Positions 17,401 to 26,884 are shown, counted from the first letter of the stretch. The stretch is DNA of 64,000 nucleotides from Actinomycetota bacterium (GCA_016717115.1 JADKGE010000003.1:372001-436000), one strand, 5' to 3'. Program-made: numbers and translations. Notes: generated by a model not told the origin, from the letters alone.

Positions 17401-18031
17401 CGCCATGAAGGATCTCGAGATCAGAGGCGCAGGGAACATGCTCGGCGGGGAGCAGAGTGGGCACATCGCCGACGTCGGGTTCGACCTCTACGTCCGCCTG
17501 GTGGGTGAGGCCCTCGCCGAGTACAAGGACGAGCCGACGGCGCCGGCGGCCTCCGACGTTAAGGTCGAACTGCCCATCGACGCGCACATCCCCGCGGAGT
17601 ACGTGCCGCACGAACGGCTGCGGCTCGAGGCGTACAAGCGCCTGGCCGACGCGTCGTCCGATGCCGCGGTGGACGAGGTGGCCTCGGAACTCCTCGATCG
17701 CTACGGCCCCCTGCCGTCCGAGGTGGAGGCGCTCCTTGCCGTTGCCCGCTTCCGGGTGCTGGCGCGGTCCGCCGGACTCACCGAGGTGATCCTCCAGGCC
17801 TCGGCCATCCGCTTCCACCCTGTCACGCTGCCCGAGTCCGGGCAGATGCGGCTGACGCGCCTCTACCCCCGCACGCTCGTCAAGCCGACGATCCGTACGA
17901 TCATGGTGCCGCGACCGACGACCGCCCTCATGGGCGGCACGCCCCTTCGCGACACCGAACTGCTGTCCTGGGCGACCGAGCTGGTGAAGGCCGTCCTGCA
18001 GCCGGCACCACCGATGGAGAGACCGACATGA
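14465..18031 (+). CDS. mfd: Transcription-repair coupling factor
   Basis: Mfd removes stalled RNA polymerase and recruits UvrA. The start at GTG 14465 overlaps the previous gene by four bases and gives 1188 residues, a normal length. The UvrB-like N-terminus includes PSWETLPHERLSPSSDTVGRR. The CarD-like RNA polymerase interaction domain begins at LKSGDFVVHEQHGVGRYVDM. The RecG-like motor has Walker A GDVGYGKTEIA, the helicase box VVIDEEQRFG, SATPIPRTLEMA and QLRGRVGRG. The C-terminal TRCF domain ends the protein. It overlaps the downstream lipoprotein gene by ATGA. Confidence 0.98.
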   Translation: MTLSALLTCLDRDPAFSSIRDLAEAGTGAVVEAPAAVHPLVVAEIARRARAGAPVIVVTATGREAEDVATALPGLLPRARVAVFPSWETLPHERLSPSSDTVGRRVAVMRRLAHPDPSDELCLPIDVLVTSVRAFLQPVILGIGDVEPVRLQAGDEVPLTDLVTTLVELGYERVDLVERRGQVAVRGGILDVFPPTEEHPLRVEFWGDSVEEVRTFAIADQRSLELAPHGLWAPAVRELLLTPQVRARAAALAERSPHVAEMCDKLAQGMPVEGMESLAPVLADGMTTPLELVAGSAQVVLLEPERIRKRAHDVVRTAQEFLMASWHNATVGNSAPIDVGAASYRELDDMRGIARVRMDAWWQVTPLWTDAEIDDDADARAPGRIRIDARELDTYRGDSVGALADMRDWTMQKLRVVLLAEGQGSVTRMVEELAGAGIAVLEVADLQVPPDAGLVTVTRGRLVHGFALESCGLTVITETDIVGQRTSTKDMRRLPSRRRRAIDPLTLKSGDFVVHEQHGVGRYVDMVQRAVAGAEREYLVLEYAASKRGQPPDRLFVPMDQLDLITRYVGGEAPTVHRLGGADWQKAKGRARKAVKQIAGELIRLYAARQASKGYAFAADTPWQRELEDAFPYVETPDQQSCIDEVKADMERTVPMDRLICGDVGYGKTEIAVRAAFKAVQDGKQVAVLVPTTLLVQQHLSTFAERYAAFPIKVAALSRFSTDKDAKSALEGVADGTVDVVIGTHRLLTSGVRFKDLGLVVIDEEQRFGVEHKEHLKALRTNVDVLAMSATPIPRTLEMAVTGIREMSVIQTPPEERHPVLTFVGPYDDRQITAAINRELMREGQVFFVHNRVESIDRVARRIADMVPDARIAVAHGQMNEHALEQVIVDFWDKQIDVLVCTTIVESGIDIANANTLIVDRADTFGLSQLHQLRGRVGRGRERAYAYFLYAPDKPLTETAHERLATIAQHTDLGSGMHIAMKDLEIRGAGNMLGGEQSGHIADVGFDLYVRLVGEALAEYKDEPTAPAASDVKVELPIDAHIPAEYVPHERLRLEAYKRLADASSDAAVDEVASELLDRYGPLPSEVEALLAVARFRVLARSAGLTEVILQASAIRFHPVTLPESGQMRLTRLYPRTLVKPTIRTIMVPRPTTALMGGTPLRDTELLSWATELVKAVLQPAPPMERPT

Positions 18032-18642
18032 CCATGAACCGCCGCTCAGGACGCACGCTCGTCGTCACTGCCCTTCTTGCCGGAGGCCTCCTCGTCACCG
18101 GCTGCGGCACCCAGCAGGCGGGCTCGGCGGCGATCCTCGGCGACTCCCGGATCACCGAGCAGCAGCTCAACACCCAGGTGCGGGAGGTCCTGCTCGCCCA
18201 GCGCAAGCCGGCCGACGCAGCCGATCAGGTGCTCACCTCGAAGACCCTGGGCCGCATGATCACCACCGAGCTGGCCAACACCCTCGCGGAGCAGAACGGT
18301 GTCGTGGTGACCCAGGGGGAGATCGACGAGCAGCTGGTCCAGTACGACGCGCAGCTCGGCGACCGGGCCGCCGTCCTCCAGGCCTTCGCGGAGCAGGACA
18401 TCGCGCCGTCGCAGATCGAGTCCGTGGTGCGCCTCAACCTCCAGGCTCAGGCACTGGGCATCAAGCTGGATCCCCAGGGCAGCGCGGAATCGCAGGGTCA
18501 GGCCGTGTTCGATGCGGTGAACGCCCTCAGCGACGACCTCGAGGTCACGGCGAGTCCCCGTTTCGGGACGTGGGACTCGACGAGCCTGTCGATCGGCCCG
18601 GCCCTGGACGACCTGTCGGCCCCGCCCGCCCTGGCCCAGTGA
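18028..18642 (+). CDS. SurA N-terminal-like lipoprotein
   Basis: The 204-residue protein has a lipoprotein signal: Arg-rich start, hydrophobic core and lipobox LVTGC with Cys26 as the lipidation site. The mature part (AAILGDSRITEQQLNTQVRE...) resembles the SurA/peptidyl-prolyl isomerase N-terminal helical domain, without a parvulin domain. It lies between mfd and mazG with four-base overlaps on both sides. Its role is unknown; a chaperone function outside the membrane is an inference from the fold. Confidence 0.8.
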   Translation: MTMNRRSGRTLVVTALLAGGLLVTGCGTQQAGSAAILGDSRITEQQLNTQVREVLLAQRKPADAADQVLTSKTLGRMITTELANTLAEQNGVVVTQGEIDEQLVQYDAQLGDRAAVLQAFAEQDIAPSQIESVVRLNLQAQALGIKLDPQGSAESQGQAVFDAVNALSDDLEVTASPRFGTWDSTSLSIGPALDDLSAPPALAQ

Positions 18643-19328
18643 CCTCGCGGGGCGACGCCGCTCGGCCCGGGCAGCGCCTGCTCGACCTGGTGGCCGTCAT
18701 GGACCGGCTGCGATCGCCCGGCGGCTGTCCCTGGGATGCCCGGCAGACGCATGAGTCGCTGGTGGAGTACCTCATCGAGGAGGCCTACGAGACCGTCGAG
18801 GCCATCGAGGAGTCCGACCAAGCGGGGCTGCGGGAGGAGCTCGGCGACCTGCTCCTCCAGGTCGTGTTCCACGCGCGCATCGCCGCTGAGGCCGGCCCCG
18901 ACGCCTTCGACATCGACGACGTGGCTGATGGCATCGTCACCAAGCTGATCGCCCGGCACCCACACGTCTTCGGTGAGGCGACGGCCGACACCCCCGAGCA
19001 GGTTGAGGCGAACTGGCACGCGCTCAAGGCCCGCGAGAAGGGACGCGAGTCCGTGACCGACGGCATCCCGCGAACGCTGCCGTCGTTGGTGTACGCCGGG
19101 AAGGTGCTTGCGCGCAGTGCGGCGCTGGCCGACCGGCTCCCTGAGCTCCCCGCCCGACCCGAGGCGGCTCTCCTCGACGAGGCCCTGTCCTCGGAGGAGG
19201 CGTTCGGCGATTTCCTGCTGGCCCTCGTGTCCGAGGCTCGTGATCGGGGGTTGGATGCAGAGACCGCGGTGCGGGCGGCCGCCCGTCGTCGGGTGAGGGC
19301 GATTCGAGGAGTCGAGGGACTGGCGTGA
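18639..19328 (+). CDS. mazG: Nucleoside triphosphate pyrophosphohydrolase
   Basis: MazG hydrolyses NTPs to NMPs and cleans non-canonical or oxidised nucleotides. From GTG 18639, which overlaps the lipoprotein stop, it has 229 residues. MazG motifs are CPWDARQTHESL, then EEAYETVEAIEE and ELGDLLLQVVFHARIA with the metal-binding EExxE and ExxD residues. Only one complete MazG domain is evident; the C-terminal part is shorter than in E. coli. It overlaps the DUF885 gene by GTGA. Confidence 0.92.
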   Translation: MTSRGDAARPGQRLLDLVAVMDRLRSPGGCPWDARQTHESLVEYLIEEAYETVEAIEESDQAGLREELGDLLLQVVFHARIAAEAGPDAFDIDDVADGIVTKLIARHPHVFGEATADTPEQVEANWHALKAREKGRESVTDGIPRTLPSLVYAGKVLARSAALADRLPELPARPEAALLDEALSSEEAFGDFLLALVSEARDRGLDAETAVRAAARRRVRAIRGVEGLA

Positions 19329-20956
19329 GCGTCACCGACGACTTCCGCCGCCTTTCGGTGCGCGCGGTCGACGACCTGCTGCGAGCGGACCCGGTCTCGG
19401 CGACGTGGCTCGGTGACCACCGCTTCGATGACCAGCTGCCCGACCTCAGCGGCGCCGCTGTCGCCGCCCGACTCACGATGATCGACGATCACGTCACCGC
19501 CCTCGACGCAGTAGACGATGTGGAGCTCGGCGTCACCGACCAGGTCGACCTGGAGATCCTTCGAGCCCAGCTCCTGCGCTCGCGATTCGACCTCGGTGAA
19601 CGTCGTTCCCACACCTGGGACCCGATGGTGTGGAACCCCGGCACGGGTGTGCACCTGCTCCTGTCGCGCGAGTTCGCGCCCGGCGAGCAGCGACGGGCCA
19701 GCCTCAGGGGACGGCTGGCGGCGATCCCGGACACTCTGGCCGATGCCCGCTCGCAGTTGGGACAGATGTCGCGGATCCACGTCGAGACGGCCGTGGCCCA
19801 GCTCGAGGGAACCCGGGCGCTGATCGACGGCGAGGCCCGCTCGTTCGTGGGAGCCGACGCCATCGTCGACGAGGCCGCGGGCGAGATCGTGGCCTTCGCC
19901 GAGTGGCTCACCCAACGGCTCGAGACGTCCGACCGCGACCCGCGACTGGGCGAGCACCTCTACTCCGCGGCGCTCTGGCACAGCCTCGACCATGACACGT
20001 CGGCCAGCCAGGTCCTCGCGGACGCCGAGTCGCACCTCGCCGTACTCGGCGATGAGCTGCGCGACGTGGCAGCCCGGTACCTGGGCAGGTCGACGGCATC
20101 CGCCGAGGACGTGCGCGAGGCACTCGAGTCCGTGGCGCTGCGCGCGCCCGTCACCGATGCCACCGTCCTCGCCGACATGCAGTGGGCGCTCGAGCGCACC
20201 ACGGCCTTCGTCCGGGAGATCGACCTTGTCGAGGTGCCCGATGTCGACGTCCGAGTCATCGAGATGCCCGAGATCCACCGCGGTGTAGCCGTCGCCTACT
20301 GCGATGCGCCGGGACCCCTCGAGGCCGCGCACGTCCCCACCTTCGTCGCCGTCGCCCCGACGCCCTCGGGATGGGACACCGACCGCGTCCGTTCCTTCTA
20401 TCGCGAGTACAACGGCGTGCAGCTGCACGGGCTCACGGTGCACGAGGCGATGCCCGGGCACGTCCTGCAGCTGGCGCACGCCCAGCGGCTCGTGTCGCCC
20501 ACGCCGGTGCGGCGTTTCGGTCATAGCGGCACCTTCGTCGAGGGATGGGCGGTCTTCGCCGAGCAGCTGATGGTGGCCCGGGGGTACCGACCCGACGACG
20601 AACCGGCAGCCGGCCTCGCCATGCGACTGCAGCAGTTGAAGATGCAGGCGCGATGCGCGATCAATGCCATCCTCGACGTCGGCGTGCATGCGCACGGCAT
20701 GACCGAGGACGAGGGATTGGCCATGATGCGCGATCACGGATTCCAGGAGGAGGGTGAGGCCGTCGGCAAGTGGCGGCGGGCCCTGCTCACCGCGGGTCAG
20801 TTGCCGACCTACTTCGTGGGGTTCCGGGCGGTGGCCGGCATCGACCACGATCTGCGCGTGCTGCATCCGGAGTGGACGGATCGCCAGATCAACGACCTCA
20901 TGCTGTCCCACGGATCCCCGGCTCCGCGACACCTGCGGACGCTTCTCGGCATCTAG
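19325..20956 (+). CDS. DUF885-family putative metallopeptidase
   Basis: The 543-residue protein belongs to the DUF885 family, thought to be gluzincin-like peptidases. The signature HEAMPGH begins at residue 373, and downstream GTFVEGWAVFAEQ supplies a likely third metal ligand Glu. There is no signal peptide, so it is probably cytoplasmic. It is translated from a GTG that overlaps mazG. Peptidase activity is inferred; few members are characterised. Confidence 0.82.
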   Translation: MSVTDDFRRLSVRAVDDLLRADPVSATWLGDHRFDDQLPDLSGAAVAARLTMIDDHVTALDAVDDVELGVTDQVDLEILRAQLLRSRFDLGERRSHTWDPMVWNPGTGVHLLLSREFAPGEQRRASLRGRLAAIPDTLADARSQLGQMSRIHVETAVAQLEGTRALIDGEARSFVGADAIVDEAAGEIVAFAEWLTQRLETSDRDPRLGEHLYSAALWHSLDHDTSASQVLADAESHLAVLGDELRDVAARYLGRSTASAEDVREALESVALRAPVTDATVLADMQWALERTTAFVREIDLVEVPDVDVRVIEMPEIHRGVAVAYCDAPGPLEAAHVPTFVAVAPTPSGWDTDRVRSFYREYNGVQLHGLTVHEAMPGHVLQLAHAQRLVSPTPVRRFGHSGTFVEGWAVFAEQLMVARGYRPDDEPAAGLAMRLQQLKMQARCAINAILDVGVHAHGMTEDEGLAMMRDHGFQEEGEAVGKWRRALLTAGQLPTYFVGFRAVAGIDHDLRVLHPEWTDRQINDLMLSHGSPAPRHLRTLLGI

Positions 20957-20966
20957 GCCGATCCAC

Positions 20967-20987
20967 GCCCCCTGCCGGAGCGGGGGC
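20967..20987 (+). terminator. GC-rich hairpin after the DUF885 gene
   Basis: GCCCCC (20967-20972) pairs with GGGGGC (20982-20987) around a 9-nt loop, just after the DUF885 stop. There is no T-tract. It may stop or slow transcription of the mfd-mazG-DUF885 operon before the small membrane gene. Confidence 0.45.
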
Positions 20988-21004
20988 CGTGCACAATGGT
21001 GGGC

Positions 21005-21097
21005 GTGAGCTTCTTTCGATCCCGCGCCATGCTCGTGTCCGTTTCGGTGGTCACCATCGTCGCCCTCTCGATGTCCATGGCGGTCATGTTCCTGTAG
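21005..21097 (+). CDS. 30-residue single-pass membrane peptide
   Basis: GTG 21005 opens a 30-codon frame: a short basic head MSFFRSR, then AMLVSVSVVTIVALSMSMAV and MFL, almost entirely hydrophobic. A CACAAT hexamer (20992-20997) is 7 nt before the GTG, matching the leaderless promoters elsewhere in the window, and no Shine-Dalgarno sequence is needed. Third codon positions are G/C rich in this frame. The role is unknown; it could be a small regulator of a membrane protein. Confidence 0.5.
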   Translation: MSFFRSRAMLVSVSVVTIVALSMSMAVMFL

Positions 21098-21173
21098 CCG
21101 CGAATGGCGCCTTGCCCGCGAGCGCCCGCTAGGTTCACACTCTTCTCGCTGGGGGTTCAGCTGAGGAGGACCC

Positions 21174-21506
21174 ATGGATGCGAACGCCACCGATCGCTAC
21201 GGGACGGTGATGATCGGCCGCCTGCGAGAGCCGGTCGCTGCTAAGGACCAGCAGATGGCTGACCTGGTACGGCGTTGGATCGACGAGCGCAAGGTGCCGG
21301 GCTTCGTGCACGAGGACGTCATGATCTGCGACGACGGCCGCACGATCGTGGCCACCGTCTTCTTCGCCAGTGAGGCTGCCTACAGGGCGCTTGCCGACGA
21401 TCCGGAGCAGGCCGCTTGGTACCAGGACCGACTCGCGCCAATGCTCGACGGGGAGCCCCAGTGGCTCGATGGGCACTGGCGTTTCGCCTTCGACGGGGCG
21501 CCCTAG
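21174..21506 (+). CDS. Small dimeric alpha/beta-barrel-like protein (ABM-like), function unknown
   Basis: The 110-residue protein starts at ATG after GAGGAGGACC. Its layout fits the ferredoxin-like antibiotic-biosynthesis-monooxygenase fold: PGFVHEDVMICDDG, TIVATVFFASEAAYRALA and DDPEQAAWYQDRLAPML. These proteins are usually dimers and range from heme-degrading enzymes to non-catalytic proteins. No catalytic residues can be assigned. The stop shares a CTAG with the convergent helicase gene. Confidence 0.6.
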   Translation: MDANATDRYGTVMIGRLREPVAAKDQQMADLVRRWIDERKVPGFVHEDVMICDDGRTIVATVFFASEAAYRALADDPEQAAWYQDRLAPMLDGEPQWLDGHWRFAFDGAP

Positions 21507-23170
21507 CCGGGAGCGGAACCGCAGGCAGAGCGCGTCCCGCGCCGCAGGCGCCTCATGGCCTTCATGCCGGCCGCGGACTCGAGCAGTGCGCTGGGACCGA
21601 CCACGATGAGCAGGTCGCGCGCCCGGCTCATCCCCGCATAGAGCACGCTCGAGGGGTCGATGCCGTCGTGAAACCCGTCGACCGCCAGGACAATGACCGG
21701 TCGTTCCAGACCCTTGAAGCCGGCCACGGTCGAGTAGAAGACGTCGTCGGTGAACCACAGGTCGCGCCAGTACTCGTCCTTGTCGACCGACCGCTCGACG
21801 TGGACGGGGTGGCGGTGCTTGGTCGTGAGGAGCGCCACGTGTTCCGGCAGCCATCCGCGGTCCTGGACGAGTGACTCGACGACGTCGTCGGCGCGGGAGA
21901 TGACGTCGTCGGGTCTGCACTCGACGAACTCCACGGGGAATCCCGCGCCGCCGAGGGCGACGACCTCGGTGTGGATGAGCGGTCGGAAGGTGTCGACGAT
22001 CTGGCGGGAGTTGCGCAGGTTCTCGTCGAGGACCAACGGCACGAGCGGCAGCTCGGGACGTCCCCGCCGCTCGCCGAACACCGTCTGGTCGTCGTCCCGG
22101 AACACGGCCAGCTTGAAGGAGTCCGTGGACGCCGACTCCAGGAGGGCCGGCCACCAGGAGTCGGCGAAGTCCTGGGCCTCGTCGACGACGAACGCCGAGT
22201 ATCTGCGGTCGTCGGGGAGGGTCGCGGCCGCGGCGAGCATCTGCTGCGGCGCGATGCGCTCCCAGAACTCCGGCCCGTCGTCGTCGCTGGCCTGTGCCCC
22301 CCACCCGTGCCCCAGCTGATGGAAGGTGCCGATGAAGGCGGGCCGGCTCGTCGACGGCTGGTCGGCAAGCGCATGCTGGACCATGACGACGACGGCGCGC
22401 CCGTAGGTGACGAAGCAGACGCGCTCACCCGCCTCGGCCCAGATACGCGCCTGCTCCATGGCCAGCCACGTCTTGCCGGTGCCGGCCGATCCGGTCACCT
22501 CGATGCGCGGGTTCTGCCGTACGACCCTCAGCAGCGACGCCTGGTCGGCGGTGAGCTGATCGGCATGGCGAAGCCGGGCCGCTGTTCGCCCGGCGATCTC
22601 GGCGGCTGTGTCAAGGGAGCCGAGCAGACGTGCGAGGGCTGCCTCGACCCAGCCATCGGCGGGCACCCGTGTGGTGATCGCCGGATCCCGGAGGCGATCG
22701 ACGACCATGGCGGCGGACCGGTCAAGGTCCGAGCGCCCGATGAGCAGGTCACGTCGGCCCTCGGGCCCCATGGCGCCTGTGACGTCGGTGTAGGGGAGGG
22801 CGATGAGCCAGGCGGCCCGGACGGCACCTCGCGACCATGCCGGATCGCTTTCGAGGTACTCCCGCAGGGCGTAGACGCCGTTGCGGCCCTGTCGGGCCGG
22901 ATCGATTCGGTGCGCGCCGCTGGCACCGGCCTGGAGCCACCGGCCGCCGACGTAGGAGACGTGGCCGCCCTTTACCTCGACGACCGCAGCCCCGTGGTCG
23001 GGCATCAGCACCAGGAGGTCGATCTCCACTTCACCCTTGGCGGCGTCGGTGAATCGCACACCATGCAGCAGCACGTCGTGCTCACCCAGGCCGGCCACCA
23101 ACGCCTCCCACACCAGGCGCTCCGAGTCATCCGCGAACACGGGATGGTGCGGCTCGGTCCGCGGCGTCAT
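21503..23170 (-). CDS. NERD-domain UvrD/Rep-like helicase
   Basis: The 555-residue protein combines an N-terminal NERD nuclease-related domain (residues about 10-120: GEVEIDLLVLMPDHGAAVVE, then VKGG, with the Asp and Glu-x-Lys of the fold) with a superfamily 1 helicase. Helicase motifs are Walker A GSAGTGKTWLA, Walker B FVVDEAQDF and the late motif LYAGMSRARD. It probably acts in DNA or RNA metabolism; a defence role is possible but no partner gene is present. A CAGGCT hexamer 6 nt upstream of the ATG suggests a leaderless start. Confidence 0.85.
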   Translation of the reverse strand: MTPRTEPHHPVFADDSERLVWEALVAGLGEHDVLLHGVRFTDAAKGEVEIDLLVLMPDHGAAVVEVKGGHVSYVGGRWLQAGASGAHRIDPARQGRNGVYALREYLESDPAWSRGAVRAAWLIALPYTDVTGAMGPEGRRDLLIGRSDLDRSAAMVVDRLRDPAITTRVPADGWVEAALARLLGSLDTAAEIAGRTAARLRHADQLTADQASLLRVVRQNPRIEVTGSAGTGKTWLAMEQARIWAEAGERVCFVTYGRAVVVMVQHALADQPSTSRPAFIGTFHQLGHGWGAQASDDDGPEFWERIAPQQMLAAAATLPDDRRYSAFVVDEAQDFADSWWPALLESASTDSFKLAVFRDDDQTVFGERRGRPELPLVPLVLDENLRNSRQIVDTFRPLIHTEVVALGGAGFPVEFVECRPDDVISRADDVVESLVQDRGWLPEHVALLTTKHRHPVHVERSVDKDEYWRDLWFTDDVFYSTVAGFKGLERPVIVLAVDGFHDGIDPSSVLYAGMSRARDLLIVVGPSALLESAAGMKAMRRLRRGTRSACGSAPG

Positions 23171-23214
23171 GGCACCAGCCTGTCACCCGCATCGCTGCGG
23201 AGTCGCCGTCGTCG

Positions 23215-23790
23215 TCAGACGGGCGTGAGATCGGCTGCCCCGAACGACACCGAGAAGCGGTCGCACCAGATCGTGACGCTGCTCAGGGCACTCAAGTCGA
23301 CGTCGGCCGGGATCGGGTAGTTCTGATTCCCCTTGTTCCCCTTGAGGCTGCCGAGGTCGACGTACGCGCCATCGTCGAAGACGAACCAGCCGTCGGGTCC
23401 GTCCAGGACGGGTGCGTCGCTGAGCCAGACCTTCAGGTCCGGCCCGTTGCTCGTGTCGAGGCCGTCGAGGCGCAGGACTCGCGAGCCATCCGCGAGTTCG
23501 AGGACGCGAGCGCGACCGCTTGTGCCGTGCTCGTGCGAGATGAAGGAACCCGTCGCGAGGACGAGCGGCACGGGCGCGGAGGTGGCCAAGGGCACCGAGA
23601 CGGCGGACGCCGCAGGGTCGTCGACCGGCATGGCCGACGTGGCGGATGGCGCTGCCGGCAGGGCCTCGTCGACTGACACGTCGGTGAACAGGCGCCAGGG
23701 CTGGAAGAGCACGAGGCCCGCGGCGGCGACGAAGAGGACGAGCATGGCGAGCGGAATCATCACCCTGGGCTGCTTGAGTCGTTGGCGCAT
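23215..23790 (-). CDS. Membrane-anchored DM13-domain protein
   Basis: The 191-residue protein has an N-terminal signal anchor (MIPLAMLVLFVAAAGLVLF), an Ala/Pro/Ser-rich linker, and a C-terminal DM13 domain. The domain includes GSFISHEHGTSGRARVLELA, GLDTSNGPDLKVWLSD, LGSLKGNKGNQNYPIP and SVTIWCDRFSVSFG. DM13 domains are proposed to carry redox or electron-transfer roles using a conserved Cys, seen here in TIWCDRF. It is extracytoplasmic. The function is unproven. Confidence 0.85.
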   Translation of the reverse strand: MRQRLKQPRVMIPLAMLVLFVAAAGLVLFQPWRLFTDVSVDEALPAAPSATSAMPVDDPAASAVSVPLATSAPVPLVLATGSFISHEHGTSGRARVLELADGSRVLRLDGLDTSNGPDLKVWLSDAPVLDGPDGWFVFDDGAYVDLGSLKGNKGNQNYPIPADVDLSALSSVTIWCDRFSVSFGAADLTPV

Positions 23791-23914
23791 GTCATCACCG
23801 TGACACGATCTGCAGCCCGTTCATCACGGCAATCCTTACGAGTCGGTGACACTTGCCCCGCGTGACGAGGGACGGCAGACTCGCCTCGATTGGGGGACGT
23901 ACGAGGGAGTGACC

Positions 23915-24988
23915 ATGATCGTTGCGATCGGCACCCGCAAGGGTCTGTGGCTTGCGCGGCGAGAGGGTGACGCCTGGTCGCTGACCGGTCCGGCCTTCCC
24001 GATGAACGAGGTCACGGCGCTCTCGTGGGTCCCTGCGGATGTCGGACCGCCCCGCCTGCTGGCCGGCGTCATGAGCTCGCACTGGGGTCCGACGGTTGCC
24101 TCGTCGGCCGACCTCGGGGCGACGTGGTCGGAGCCCGAAGGAGGTGCCATCCGGTTCGGCCCCGACGACGGTGCATCACTCGAGCGGGTGTGGCAGCTGC
24201 AGCCCGATCCGCGGGCGGCCGAGGTCGTCTGGGCCGGCTGCGAGCCCACGTCCCTGTGGCGAAGTGCGGACGGCGGAGCCAGCTTCGACCTGGTTCGGGG
24301 ACTGTGGGACCACCCGCATCGGCCTCAGTGGTTCCCCGGGTTCGGCGGCGCGGCCGTGCACACGGTCATCCCACGGGCCGGTTCGTCGATGGTGGTCGCG
24401 ATGAGCACGGGTGGCGTGTACCGATCCGATGACGACGCTGCCTCCTGGCGACCCACGAACAGCGGGATCTCCGCCTACTTCCTGCCCGACCCGAACCCGG
24501 AGTTCGGGCAGTGCGTGCACAAGATCGCGGCCGACGCGGTCGCGGCGCACGTCCTCTACGCACAGAACCATCACGGCGTGTACCGCTCCGACGACGACGG
24601 CCTCACCTGGACGTCGATCGCCGAGGGGCTGCCCTCCGACTTCGGGTTCGTCATGCTGGCGCACCCGACGCGATCGGGCACGGCCTGGGTGGTGCCGCTT
24701 ATCGCTGATGCCGAGCGCATCCCGCCGGACGGCCGACTCCGGGTGTGGCGCACTGTCGACGGGGGAACCTCATGGCAGTCGTCGGCCGTCGGCCTCCCCG
24801 ACGACTGCTGGACGGTGGTCCTGCGGGACGCGGCCGATGTCGTCGTGACTCCGGCCAGCGATGCTGGCACCGTTGTCTTTGGCACCCGCGACGGGTGCGT
24901 GTACATCAGCGAGGACGGGGCGTGGGAGTTCGAGCAGATCGCGGCGCACCTGCCCGACGTCCTGTGCGTCAGGGCCCTGTCCGACTGA
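23915..24988 (+). CDS. Cytoplasmic BNR/Asp-box beta-propeller protein (sialidase-like)
   Basis: ATG 23915 follows GAGGGAG and gives 357 residues. The sequence carries several Asp-box motifs (S-x-D-x-G-x-T-W type): SSADLGATW, RSADGGASF, RSDDDAASW, RSDDDGLTW and RTVDGGTSW. These mark a six-bladed or larger beta-propeller of the VPS10/sialidase type. There is no signal peptide and no sialidase FRIP motif, so a glycosidase activity is doubtful. The function is unknown. The downstream broken gene may overlap its end. Confidence 0.75.
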   Translation: MIVAIGTRKGLWLARREGDAWSLTGPAFPMNEVTALSWVPADVGPPRLLAGVMSSHWGPTVASSADLGATWSEPEGGAIRFGPDDGASLERVWQLQPDPRAAEVVWAGCEPTSLWRSADGGASFDLVRGLWDHPHRPQWFPGFGGAAVHTVIPRAGSSMVVAMSTGGVYRSDDDAASWRPTNSGISAYFLPDPNPEFGQCVHKIAADAVAAHVLYAQNHHGVYRSDDDGLTWTSIAEGLPSDFGFVMLAHPTRSGTAWVVPLIADAERIPPDGRLRVWRTVDGGTSWQSSAVGLPDDCWTVVLRDAADVVVTPASDAGTVVFGTRDGCVYISEDGAWEFEQIAAHLPDVLCVRALSD

Positions 24989-25519
24989 TCTCCGCGCTCG
25001 TCACTGCCTTGTCGTCGGTGGCCTGGCTCCTGTCCTGCGCGGGTCCCGCGGTGGCGGTCGACGCGTTTCCCGGCACGCTCGAGGAGTTCCTGGCGACTCC
25101 GTCGGTGGCCGGTGTCACGGCAGACCCGAGAGAAGGTCGTGTACAACCGCGGCGTGACCCGCCGGAGTGAACGCGACACGGGCGCGACCTGGTCGTGTCG
25201 GACGCGACGGCCGTCGGACCTAGACGGGCCGGCCCTCCTGGCCAGGTATGCACCGGCGACGCAACTCAGGCGCGAGCCGCTCGTCACCGTCACCGACGAC
25301 ACCATCGACCACGCGGCTGACGGCTCCGACCTGCACATCGTGGGCGCAACGCAGGACAGCGACCTCGAGATCGCCCTGGACTATGCGATCGGCGCCGCGG
25401 CCGTCTCGTCCTACGGCTACGTCTTCAACCATGACTCCTACCTCGAGCACACCCTGGCCGCCACGGGGCGCACGGTTCCCGACCTCCCCGACACGACGGA
25501 ATTCCGGAAAAGCCGCTGA
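24964..25519 (+). pseudogene. Broken gene for a secreted protein of unknown function
   Basis: A frame open from GTG 24964 (or CTG 24985, which would overlap the previous stop as CTGA) encodes a signal peptide, LISALVTALSSVAWLLSCAG followed by PAVAVDAFPG, and continues to PSVAGVTAD near 25120. G/C-rich third positions then move to the next frame, which encodes REKVVYNRGVTRR... to TGA 25519. Removing one C from GACCCGAG near 25126 would join the two. There is no recognisable domain; VTVTDDTIDHAADGSDLHIV lies in the well-behaved C-terminal half. It could be a real pseudogene or a one-base consensus error. Confidence 0.4.
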
Positions 25520-25538
25520 GCGGTGGCCGCGCAAGCGA

Positions 25539-25575
25539 TTGCATGGCCCCCCGGGTCTGCCCATAGACTGACCCC
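25539..25575 (+). promoter_or_regulatory. Probable eno promoter (leaderless type)
   Basis: TTGCAT (25539-25544) and TAGACT (25564-25569), 19 bp apart, resemble -35 and -10 boxes. The -10 is 6 nt from the eno ATG and there is no Shine-Dalgarno sequence, so transcription probably begins at the start codon. Confidence 0.55.
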
Positions 25576-26853
<1,278 letters not shown>

Positions 26854-26884
26854 ACCGTCCGAGGTTTCGTGACACGATCGACGC

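Noticed and set aside
18785..21190. An 801-codon open frame antisense to mazG and the DUF885 gene
   Set aside because: It lies opposite well-supported genes, its product is Arg/His/Gly-rich without domains, and such antisense frames are common in GC-rich genomes.
23915..24988. Secreted sialidase
   Set aside because: There is no signal peptide and no FRIP motif or catalytic triad visible; only Asp boxes support the beta-propeller fold.
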